Part shown: positions 1 through 5,797 of the stretch, piece after piece
Position numbering within the stretch: the stretch's first letter is position 1
How the letters are laid out: the number at the start of each line of letters is the position of its first letter
Source: JBEKZQ01 sp049509675
Lineage (GTDB): Bacteria > Planctomycetota > Planctomycetia > Pirellulales > Thermoguttaceae
Length of the DNA: 8,910 nucleotides
Direction of reading: 5' to 3'
NCBI GenBank assembly: GCA_049509675.1
Contig: JBEKZQ010000263.1
Location: 1 to 8,910, forward strand
Notes under the pieces: model-generated
What the model was told of the DNA's origin: nothing
Databases searched by the model: none
Seen by the model: only the letters and a program-made list of their open reading frames with translations
Made by a program: the position numbers and the translations under genes

Positions 1-378
1 GGGGCCGAGTATGGCACGGGAAGCAGCCGGGATTGGGCGGCCAAGGGAACGTATCTGTTGGGCATCCGCGCCGTGCTGGCCAGCAGCTTCGAGCGGATCC
101 ATCGCAGCAACCTGGTGGGCATGGGCGTGTTGCCGCTAGAACTGCCGCCAGGCCAATCGTGGCAGGGCCTGGGCCTCGCGGGCGAGGAAATTTTTGACAT
201 CCTCGGGCTGGACGAGCAACTGCGGCCGGGTGCGACATTGACGGTCCGCGCAACCGGTCCGGACGGATTGACGCGGAAGTTTCCGGCCAAGGCCCGCATC
301 GATACGCCCGTGGAGTTGGAATACTACCGCAATCGGGGCATATTGCAGACCGTATTGAGGAAATTGGCGGCCAGCTAA
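1..378 (+). CDS. acnA: Aconitate hydratase, C-terminal fragment
   Basis: This is the last 125 codons of an aconitase cut by the window edge; frame 1 is open from base 1 to a TAA at 376-378. Aconitase isomerises citrate to isocitrate through cis-aconitate in the TCA cycle, in the cytoplasm, using a 4Fe-4S cluster. The visible part is the swivel domain. It begins with the GxEYGTGSSRDWAAKG segment, which carries the conserved Ser-Arg substrate-binding residues, followed by the family-typical SFERIHRSNLVGMGVLPL block and, near the end, RIDTPVELEYYRNRGILQTVLR. These match the AcnA (IRP-like) type rather than AcnB. The cluster-binding cysteines lie in the missing upstream part. The gene converges on the minus-strand gene ending at 556, with a large palindromic element between them that could also end transcription. 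Confidence 0.95.
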   Translation, partial: GAEYGTGSSRDWAAKGTYLLGIRAVLASSFERIHRSNLVGMGVLPLELPPGQSWQGLGLAGEEIFDILGLDEQLRPGATLTVRATGPDGLTRKFPAKARIDTPVELEYYRNRGILQTVLRKLAAS

Positions 379-416
379 TCGAGTAGGACACTTTGGTCGA
401 GCGGGGGGCTGCTAAC

Positions 417-536
417 GATTTGGCGAAGAACAGCTTGGCGGAATCCCGTAGGACGGATTGCTAATCCGTCCACAATTTGGCGACGGATTAGCAATCCGTC
501 TTACGGCCAAATGCGGAAGCTATTCTTCGCCAGATC
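417..536. mobile_element. MITE-like palindromic element with 5-bp flanking duplication
   Basis: The 120-bp stretch is almost wholly an inverted repeat. The outer arms 417-436 and 517-536 match at 18 of 20 positions and share TGGCGAAGAA. The inner arms 448-470 and 482-504 match at 22 of 23, and each inner arm is itself a palindrome (GACGGATT, GCT or AGC, AATCCGTC). The repeat is flanked exactly by CTAAC at 412-416 and CTAAC at 537-541, as expected of a target-site duplication. There is no coding capacity, so if mobile it would depend on a transposase elsewhere. It lies between two convergent genes and, as RNA, would form a long hairpin on either strand, so it may serve as a bidirectional terminator. 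A plain intergenic hairpin with a chance 5-bp repeat is the alternative. Confidence 0.65.
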
Positions 537-555
537 CTAACCCGCTTGGCCCAAT

Positions 556-1056
556 TTACCGAGCCCGGTAGGCCGATTCCTGAGCCACCACTTCGATGTC
601 GTTCTGGTACAGGCGAATTGCCTGGATGGGGGTGTAGTTCAGAATCGCTCGGCCATCGGTCTCCCAATGGGCGCCGTCGAGGCGAAAAACGGCTGTTCCA
701 GCACGAAGATTCCCAATCAAGTCGGCGGGGGAAGATGCGCTGTTGACGGGGCTTAGCCCCTCCATAGCTACGGTAACCGCCACAAAGGCCGATAGCTCGC
801 CGGTAGAACGATCCCGCACATAGGCCACGGCGTCGTCGAACTCGCAATCGGCCCATTTCGGAGCGTCGGACTTGCTTTGCGATGCGGCCATGCGGATGAA
901 TTTCGCTTCCAATCGCTCCCGCTCGCGGTGGAAATTCTTCTTCGCCTGAACCAGCCGGCCGTCCCGCAAGGTCGTCCGCAGCGGATGCCACAACAAGAGA
1001 ATTACCGCTGGAAGTATGGCAATGCTTCCTACAATCCACCACCAGAACTCTGGCAT
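556..1056 (-). CDS. Small membrane-anchored protein, function unknown
   Basis: A 166-residue protein I do not recognise. It starts with an N-terminal hydrophobic segment at about residues 4-24 (WWWIVGSIAILPAVILLLW). A charged, Arg/Lys/Glu-rich helical stretch follows at about 30-58, then a soluble domain of roughly 100 residues with alternating beta-like segments. I chose the ATG at 1056 over the in-frame ATG at 1125 for two reasons. A purine-rich GGGGAAGG ribosome-binding sequence lies a few bases upstream of it. A good promoter at 1103-1132 would also place the upstream ATG ahead of the transcript. The Trp cluster plus hydrophobic run suggests a signal anchor with the soluble part outside the cytoplasm, but the flanking charges do not settle topology. 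It stops 20 bp short of the palindromic element. It is transcribed separately from the M16 operon. Confidence 0.7.
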   Translation of the reverse strand: MPEFWWWIVGSIAILPAVILLLWHPLRTTLRDGRLVQAKKNFHRERERLEAKFIRMAASQSKSDAPKWADCEFDDAVAYVRDRSTGELSAFVAVTVAMEGLSPVNSASSPADLIGNLRAGTAVFRLDGAHWETDGRAILNYTPIQAIRLYQNDIEVVAQESAYRAR

Positions 1057-1102
1057 GATGCCTTCCCCGACTAGAAACCGAATGGTGCCGGAAGCTGTTA
1101 GT

Positions 1103-1132
1103 ATTGTATCCTGGTCCCGGATCAAATTGCAA
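1103..1132 (-). promoter_or_regulatory. Probable sigma-70-type promoter for the gene at 556-1056
   Basis: On the minus strand, TTGCAA (1132-1127; 4 of 6 to the -35 consensus) is followed after 18 bp by TACAAT (1108-1103; 5 of 6 to the -10 consensus). Transcription would start near 1096, giving a leader of about 40 bases before the ATG at 1056. Confidence 0.45.
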
Positions 1133-1213
1133 GCGACGTGTTAGCCCGGATTATTCATAAACTGTAGCGTGGCGTCGAGCAAACCGTGGTTCTCCCTGGG
1201 TCTTCGGTCGCGC

Positions 1214-1314
1214 GGGTGCCACTGGCTCCGCCAGTGCGTCCGGGATTCTTGAGTTGCCCGGGAAGGCGGCCGCCTGGCCGATCATAAAGAACACTGGCAG
1301 AGCCAGTGGCACCC
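1214..1314. repeat. GGGTGCCAC...GTGGCACCC inverted repeat, copy 1
   Basis: The arms 1214-1236 and 1292-1314 match at 22 of 23 positions as inverted repeats, separated by 55 bp. Each arm also contains its own small hairpin: CACTGGC facing GCCAGTG. The outer ends GGGTGCCAC and GTGGCACCC are identical to those of the element at 7353-7418, so the window holds two members of one family. This copy starts 8 bp after the active M16 gene (minus strand) ends at 1323, so it is placed to end transcription of that operon. I see no clear target-site duplication. Confidence 0.7.
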
Positions 1315-1322
1315 AAGAGCCC

Positions 1323-2561
1323 CTATTGCGGTTCCGCCACGTTGGCCAACGGGCCGATCGTGATGCACGTGTTGACCGACAGCGGATACTGGGCCAGCAC
1401 GGCGGAAAGTTCGTTGACCGTAATGGCCGCCACGGCCGCCAAGTCCTCTTCCACCGATCGGTATTCATGGCGATAGACCCAGTCGGCGCCCACGGAAAAC
1501 AGCCGGCCGCGCGGCCGTTCGCTGGAGAGCACGATCCGCGAACGGACCTTGCTCTTGGACTGTTCGAGCTCGGCAGCCGAAATGGGTTCCCTCTCGGCGC
1601 GGCGGCAGAGGTCGAGAATCCGCTGGAGATTGCCGGCCGTTTGCTCCGGCGTGCAACTCATGTAAGTCAGAAACACGCCGGCCCCTTCGTATTCGTAGTG
1701 GCTCAACTCGGCATGTTCGGCCAGCCCGGGATCGACCAGTTCCCAATAGAGCCGGCTGCCCGTATCGTCGCCCAGCACCATGGCCAGCAGCTTGGCGGCG
1801 TATCGCGTGGGATCGAGCGACGTGGGGCCGGCGGCCAGTTGCAGCGCATACTGTTGCGTGGCCGATGGCCGGCAAATCGCCTGGAAACCGCTGGAGCGCG
1901 GGGCCGGCTCGGCCGCGCGGCGATCGTCGCCCGCCTCCCAATGGCCGCAGTGCCGCTGGGCGTCGGCCACCAGGTTCTGGAAATCGACGCGTCCGGCGGC
2001 GGCCAGGACGATGTTGCCGGGCCGATAACGGCGCTGCCAATACGCCCGCATCGCCTCGACGCTCAGCCCCTGAATGCGTTCCGCGGTTCCCAGCACGCTG
2101 CGGCCGAGCGGATGCGGGCCGAAGTGGGCCGCACGGCACTTCTCATCGGCCCCGAACGGCGGCTGGTCCTCATACATGCGGATCTCTTCCAGGATCACCT
2201 GCTTCTCGGTGTCGAAATCTTGCCCGCGCAGCGAGGGGCGCAGAATGTCGCTCAACAGGGCCAGCGCCGGGGCCTGGTGCTCAGGCAAGACGGCGGCATA
2301 AAAAACGGTGTTCTCTTCGTTGGTAAAGGCGTTGTAATGGGCGCCAATCTCGTCGAACTCGCGGTTCACGTCGGCGGCGGACCGGTGCGGCGTGCCCTTG
2401 AACACCATGTGTTCAAGGAAATGACTGACGCCGGCCACGGCATCCGTTTCATCGCGGGCCCCGGTCCTGACGAAGAATCCCAGGGCCGTGGAGTGCGCAT
2501 CGGCGCTGCACTCGGCCACGATCTCCAGCCCATTGCTGAGCACTTCTCTGGCGAATTCCAA
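1323..2561 (-). CDS. M16 family zinc peptidase, catalytic subunit
   Basis: A 412-residue M16B-type (pitrilysin/insulinase) metallopeptidase of the usual two-domain length. The inverted zinc motif HFLEH is at residues 47-51, and the third ligand, Glu126, falls exactly 75 residues after His51 (HxxEH-x74-E), so the zinc site is complete. In the C-terminal domain the region that normally carries the R/Y substrate-binding pair is degenerate (SRLYWELVDPGLAEHAEL): the positions matching Arg and Tyr of the partner are Val and Glu. It therefore probably works only with the upstream subunit encoded at 2663-3907. No signal peptide is evident, so a cytoplasmic role in peptide or protein processing is likely. 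Translation starts at a TTG, chosen because a GGGAGG ribosome-binding site lies 6 bases upstream and the next residues align with the family's conserved start. Confidence 0.93.
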   Translation of the reverse strand: MEFAREVLSNGLEIVAECSADAHSTALGFFVRTGARDETDAVAGVSHFLEHMVFKGTPHRSAADVNREFDEIGAHYNAFTNEENTVFYAAVLPEHQAPALALLSDILRPSLRGQDFDTEKQVILEEIRMYEDQPPFGADEKCRAAHFGPHPLGRSVLGTAERIQGLSVEAMRAYWQRRYRPGNIVLAAAGRVDFQNLVADAQRHCGHWEAGDDRRAAEPAPRSSGFQAICRPSATQQYALQLAAGPTSLDPTRYAAKLLAMVLGDDTGSRLYWELVDPGLAEHAELSHYEYEGAGVFLTYMSCTPEQTAGNLQRILDLCRRAEREPISAAELEQSKSKVRSRIVLSSERPRGRLFSVGADWVYRHEYRSVEEDLAAVAAITVNELSAVLAQYPLSVNTCITIGPLANVAEPQ

Positions 2562-2626
2562 CGTATTCCTCCCAAGCGGTGTATACGATGACCCGGAACG
2601 AATCCTGGTTGCGGCGTTCCGCTTTA

Positions 2627-2652
2627 GTCCCCTCTCCCCTTGCGGGAGAGGG
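2627..2652. repeat. Palindromic repeat (HPNPLPQGE-type) between the M16 genes
   Basis: A 26-bp stretch containing a perfect 9-bp stem, CCCTCTCCC (2630-2638) and GGGAGAGGG (2644-2652), with a 5-base loop. It is identical at 25 of 26 positions to the reverse complement of 8494-8519 inside feoB. It begins 10 bp after the stop of the inactive M16 gene and lies about 65 bp ahead of the start of the catalytic one. The hairpin has no clear U-tract after it, so full termination is not expected; it could alter mRNA stability or the ratio of the two subunits. Confidence 0.75.
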
Positions 2653-2662
2653 AGAACGGTCG

Positions 2663-3907
2663 TTACTGCATGTCCGACGGCACTTCCAACGCCTCCGGCC
2701 CGAGCGTCACGATGGTAAAATCCCGCGGCGGATGGGCGGCCAGATACTGGTTGATGCTCTGGCTGGTCAGATCGTCCACCCGCCGGCTGAGCTCATCCAG
2801 CGTTTGTACGCGCCCCAGGTGGTACCAATCGCGCGCCACGGCGCCGCTGCGGGCGGAACTGGACTCCTGCTGCATGATCAGCGCGCTCTTGATGCGGGCC
2901 TTGAGCCGGTCGAGTTCCTGCGTTTGGACCCCCTTGGCCAGCCGCGTCAACTCGCCGAGCGTTACGTCCAACGTCTCTTGCGCGCGCTCGGCGGCGGTGC
3001 CGGCGTAGCACAACACGGCGGCCTGATCGCGAAACGAATGATACGACGCATGCACACTGTAGCACAGACCGCGCCGTTCGCGCACTTCGGTAAACAGCCG
3101 TGCGCTGCTGCCGCCGCTCAAGACGCCGACCGCCCCCCAAGCCGGGAAGTAATCGGGATGGCGATACGGAACGCTTTGGTAGGCGATGCCGATCTGCGTC
3201 TGACTGGAGTCGTACGGCTGGTGTCGATACCGGCCCGGGGCCGACTGCTGGACGATGGGCTCCGCCTGCCGCGGCTGCCAATCGCCCAGCAGTTGGCCCA
3301 CCCAATCCTTCAAAACGTCCCACTGGAATCGGCCCGCCACGCCCAGGATCGTGCCGTTGGGCCGATAGTAACGTTGGAAATAGCCGCGAACGTCGTCGGC
3401 GTCGATCACTTCCAGGGCCGAAAGCTCGCCTTGCGACGGCCGGCCCCAGGGATCCGGATAGTGGCGGCGGCGAAGTTCGAGCATCACCTTGTCTGCCGGC
3501 TCGTCTTCCACTGCGCGGAGATCCTGCAACATGACCTGCCGGCCGGCCTCCAACTGCTCGTCCGGCAGGTGCGGACGCCGCAGCAAATCGGCGTAGATTT
3601 GCAGTGCGGCCGGCAGGTTGTCGGCCACCGTGGCGCCGCTGTAGGTCGCGTGCGCGCTGGCCACCCCTTCATGCCGCTCCACGCCCAGGTTGTCCAGGTC
3701 GAGGATGAACTGGCGGCTGTCGCGCTCGCCTGCGCCGCGCAAAGCCATTTCGCAGGTGAAGCCGCTCAGGCCGCAACGGTCCGGCGGATCGTACACCGCG
3801 CCGGCCGGCACCAGGAACGTGAAGGCCGCCGATTGCAGGTAGACCATCGGCTCGGCCACCAACACCAGATCGTTGGGAAAACGGTGCGAAAGGATCGACT
3901 CGGTCAC
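2663..3907 (-). CDS. M16 family peptidase-like protein, non-catalytic subunit
   Basis: A 414-residue M16 homologue of the same length as its neighbour but without a zinc site. Where the partner has HFLEH, this protein has GFTCE (residues 49-53), so both His and the Glu are lost; the third ligand position is Asp129 instead of Glu. It keeps the Gly-rich loop and R/Y pair of the C-terminal domain, GGSSARLFTEVRERRGLCYSV, with Arg276 and Tyr283 seven residues apart as in the substrate-binding subunit of heterodimeric M16B proteases. It should pair with the catalytic subunit at 1323-2561, the two together making one active site. The start is a GTG at 3907, chosen by alignment with M16 N-termini (SHRFPNDLVLV); no clear ribosome-binding site precedes it. 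It lies second in the probable operon, 70 bp after the GNAT gene. Confidence 0.92.
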   Translation of the reverse strand: MTESILSHRFPNDLVLVAEPMVYLQSAAFTFLVPAGAVYDPPDRCGLSGFTCEMALRGAGERDSRQFILDLDNLGVERHEGVASAHATYSGATVADNLPAALQIYADLLRRPHLPDEQLEAGRQVMLQDLRAVEDEPADKVMLELRRRHYPDPWGRPSQGELSALEVIDADDVRGYFQRYYRPNGTILGVAGRFQWDVLKDWVGQLLGDWQPRQAEPIVQQSAPGRYRHQPYDSSQTQIGIAYQSVPYRHPDYFPAWGAVGVLSGGSSARLFTEVRERRGLCYSVHASYHSFRDQAAVLCYAGTAAERAQETLDVTLGELTRLAKGVQTQELDRLKARIKSALIMQQESSSARSGAVARDWYHLGRVQTLDELSRRVDDLTSQSINQYLAAHPPRDFTIVTLGPEALEVPSDMQ

Positions 3908-3977
3908 GGGGAAGAAGGGAGTGATTAGGAAAGGGATGGGGAGTGAAGCACGCGCAACGCTCGCAGTTGGCGGCCGT

Positions 3978-4538
3978 CTATGAATACACCGCTTCGACCG
4001 CTTTGTACACCGTCTTGACGGTCACGAATCCCAGGCGTCGATACAGCCGCAGCGCCCCTTCGTTCTGGGCCGTCACTTCCAGGGAAACGCAATGCACGCC
4101 GGCCCGCTGGAACCCCTGCAGCGCGCAAAACAGCAGCGCGGTCCCCAGGCCGCCGTTGCGATGCCGGGGCGTGACACCCAGGTTCTGAATGGCGCCGTCG
4201 CCGTCGTGATCGCGGATCCCCTGCACCGTCCCGCAATACTCCGGCGGCTCTGGGTGGCCCGTTGCAAAGCTCAGCAACCAAGTGGCCTCGGGCAAGAACC
4301 CTGGCTTGCGAACGATCTCTTTCATCAGGCGGCGACAACCATCCAGTTCGCCCAGACAGGGGAAAACGATCGAATCGATCTCGCCCCGAAAACTCTGGTA
4401 CTTCGCTGCCGCGAAATTGTCCAAAAGCGACGTCTGCCAGGGCAGAAAACGGTACTGCTCGGACACCGGCGGAGCAGCGATGTTACGGCCCGTCAGGTCG
4501 ACCTCCATCCGATATCGCTTGAAGTACGTTAATTCCAT
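3978..4538 (-). CDS. GNAT family N-acetyltransferase
   Basis: A 186-residue protein with a GNAT fold in its C-terminal half. The acetyl-CoA pyrophosphate-binding motif A is visible at about residues 116-136: IQNLGVTPRHRNGGLGTALL, containing R127-x-x-G130-x-G132. Motif B follows near the end (EVTAQNEGALRLYRRLGF), with the usual Asn and Tyr. The N-terminal half, residues 1-90, is not a recognisable GNAT motif region and may define substrate choice. The acceptor cannot be told from sequence. It is the first gene of a minus-strand run leading into the M16 pair, so it may act on the same peptides or simply be co-transcribed. A -10-like TAGAAT (4549-4544) lies only 5 bases before the ATG, so the mRNA could be leaderless; the -35 match is poor. 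Confidence 0.88.
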   Translation of the reverse strand: MELTYFKRYRMEVDLTGRNIAAPPVSEQYRFLPWQTSLLDNFAAAKYQSFRGEIDSIVFPCLGELDGCRRLMKEIVRKPGFLPEATWLLSFATGHPEPPEYCGTVQGIRDHDGDGAIQNLGVTPRHRNGGLGTALLFCALQGFQRAGVHCVSLEVTAQNEGALRLYRRLGFVTVKTVYKAVEAVYS

Positions 4539-4774
4539 GATCTATTCTACGGCGGCTGGTGCTGACGAAAGCATCCTGCGGCAGCGGTTCTCAGCGTGCT
4601 GAACATGCTCAGTTTATCGGTGGGGATCGGCAGCGTCAAATGGGGGCGGCAGGGGCAGTCCCCGAGCGGCCCGCGAGAGGATACCAGTATAAATCTACCA
4701 CAGAATCCGCTTTTTTGCCTCGTTAGGACCGGCGAACCCACAAGTGGGGGACGGTCCCCTTCTGCGATCCTGCC
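4539..4774. other. Intergenic region with two GGGG...CCCC palindromes
   Basis: No gene is visible between the GNAT start and the end of the deacetylase gene. The region holds GGGG-CAGT-CCCC at 4652-4663 and GGGGAC-G-GTCCCC at 4747-4759. The second lies 15 bp after the deacetylase stop (minus strand) and could be a weak terminator hairpin, though no T-run follows it. It must also contain the promoter for the GNAT-M16 operon. Confidence 0.5.
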
Positions 4775-5467
4775 TCAAACCAGTCCGGCCATGCTGGCCA
4801 GGCCGATCGGCTCGCGGCTGGTCAATGGCTCGCCGTAGCGCGTGCCGATGGCCCAGCCCCACGTGGCGGCCTGATCGCGAAGCCGTTGGACGATCGGCAC
4901 GGTGCCCGGCGGCTGCCCTTCGATGAACTGGCTGCGGTAACACTCGATCGCCGTCCGCTTCTTCTCCCAAAAATCGCTAATGTCCAGCACGAAAGCCGGC
5001 TGGGGAATTTGCCGTAAATGAGTGCAATAATAGTAAAGAATCCGGGGCGGGTAGTACGGTTCGCCGGGCAGATCGGTCTTGGTGAGCTTGGCCCAAAACC
5101 GGGCCGCCTCGATCAATTGCGTCGCCGCCACGTGGTCGGGATGGGCGTCGATCCAGTACGGGGCAAAGATCCAGCGCGGCCGCGTGAGCCGGAAAACGCC
5201 CGCCAGCTTCGCCCGGGCCGCCAGCGTGGGCTCCAGACTGCGGTTGGGCAATCCCAGGTTTTCGCGCCAATCCAGGCCCAGGATGGCGGTCGCGGCAGCC
5301 GTTTCCCGGGCGCGGATCTCCGGTGACCCGAAGGGGGTCGGCTCGCCGTTGGTCAGATCCAGTACGCCGACGGTGCGGCCTTCGGCCTTGAACTTCAAGA
5401 TGGCCCCGCCCAGGCCAAGTTCCGCATCGTCCGGATGGGGGGATACGACAAGAGCGTCGAGGATCAT
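4775..5467 (-). CDS. bshB1: BshB1-like PIG-L/LmbE N-acetylglucosaminyl-malate deacetylase
   Basis: A 230-residue zinc deacetylase of the PIG-L/LmbE superfamily. The HPDD motif at residues 11-14 supplies zinc ligands His11 and Asp14 and the catalytic base Asp13. The DAHPDH motif at 106-111 supplies the third ligand, His111. Other segments match the BshB1 subgroup closely: VLDLTNGEPTPFGSPEIRARE (about 35-54), RENLGLPN (67-74), and LDISDFWEKKRTAIECYRSQF further on. BshB1 removes the acetyl group from GlcNAc-malate to give GlcN-malate, the second step of bacillithiol synthesis; some relatives also act as thiol-conjugate amidases. No bshA or bshC is in the window, so an intact pathway cannot be confirmed. 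The ATG at 5467 places HPDD at the family's usual distance from the start. It appears to be transcribed alone. Confidence 0.88.
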   Translation of the reverse strand: MILDALVVSPHPDDAELGLGGAILKFKAEGRTVGVLDLTNGEPTPFGSPEIRARETAAATAILGLDWRENLGLPNRSLEPTLAARAKLAGVFRLTRPRWIFAPYWIDAHPDHVAATQLIEAARFWAKLTKTDLPGEPYYPPRILYYYCTHLRQIPQPAFVLDISDFWEKKRTAIECYRSQFIEGQPPGTVPIVQRLRDQAATWGWAIGTRYGEPLTSREPIGLASMAGLV

Positions 5468-5534
5468 CGCAGGGGTTCTCGCAACGAGGTGGAAAGCTCA
5501 GCTTCTGCTGCTATTCGGGCCGCCTGGGGGCGAC

Positions 5535-5635
5535 GAATCACGAAAACCCGAAAGATGCAAGAGAGGGGCAAGTGGCGAGCATTTACCATGCGCTTGTACT
5601 TTTCGGACTTTCGTCCTTTCGGGGTTTCGTGATTT
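5535..5635. repeat. CGAAA/TTTCG inverted repeat with 8-bp periodic array
   Basis: The arms 5535-5554 and 5616-5635 are inverted repeats matching at 18 of 20 positions (core AATCACGAAA). The right side is an array in which TTTCG recurs at 5601, 5609, 5617 and 5625, with a fifth TTTC at 5633: an exact 8-bp period, TTTCGNNN. The left arm shows the same spacing on the other strand, with CGAAA at 5541 and 5549. There is no coding frame of note. It lies just upstream of bshB1 and well upstream of the zinc-ribbon gene. The function is unknown; it looks like a dispersed intergenic repeat. Confidence 0.65.
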
Positions 5636-5667
5636 CCTAATTCGTTTTCCACACTCCATTGGCCGCA

Positions 5668-5697
5668 TTGGCTTTTCCGGGAAATCCGAGTTAAACT
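5668..5697 (+). promoter_or_regulatory. Possible promoter for the zinc-ribbon gene
   Basis: TTGGCT (5668-5673) and TAAACT (5692-5697) are separated by 18 bp; each matches the sigma-70 consensus at 4 of 6 positions. Transcription would start near 5704, leaving a leader of about 95 bases before the ATG at 5798. The match is modest. Confidence 0.28.
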
Positions 5698-5752
5698 AGG
5701 CTTTGTCGGAAAAGCCCTAATGCAGACGCCTCTGGGTCTGCCGACAAAGCCT
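5670..5752. repeat. Overlapping, mutually exclusive inverted repeats in the 5' region
   Basis: Two perfect inverted repeats share bases. AGGCTTTGTCGG (5698-5709) pairs with CCGACAAAGCCT (5741-5752), and GGCTTTTCCG (5670-5679) pairs with CGGAAAAGCC (5707-5716). Inside the first, GCAGAC (5722-5727) faces GTCTGC (5736-5741). The CGG at 5707-5709 belongs to both long stems, so only one can form at a time. It could be a regulatory leader or a nested repeat element; if the promoter at 5668-5697 is correct, the first arms would be only partly transcribed, which weakens the leader idea. Confidence 0.5.
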
Positions 5753-5797
5753 CGGTGTTTCGGTAGCCACAGATTCCCAATGCAGGTGTCAGCGTCC

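Noticed and set aside
1057..1125. Upstream ATG at 1125 as the start of the small membrane protein
   Set aside because: It would add 23 residues with no matching signal. It falls between the -10 and -35 boxes of the best promoter, whereas the ATG at 1056 has a ribosome-binding sequence.
1254..2591. Long plus-strand open frame (445 codons) opposite the catalytic M16 gene
   Set aside because: It lies antisense to a gene with clear M16 motifs. Its translation is Arg/Gly/Ala-rich with no recognisable domain, as expected of the opposite strand of GC-rich coding DNA.
2579..3928. Long plus-strand open frame (449 codons) opposite the non-catalytic M16 gene
   Set aside because: The same effect of codon use in GC-rich DNA; no domain is visible and it has no ribosome-binding site of note. 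The minus strand carries the conserved protein.
5601..5637. 8-bp periodic array as a CRISPR or tandem repeat locus
   Set aside because: Repeat units of 5 bp with 3-bp spacers are far below CRISPR dimensions, and no cas gene is present.
5720..5797. The ATG at 5720 as the start of the zinc-ribbon protein
   Set aside because: It lies in the loop of an inverted repeat with no ribosome-binding site. The extra 26 residues show no domain, while the zinc ribbon follows the ATG at 5798 directly.
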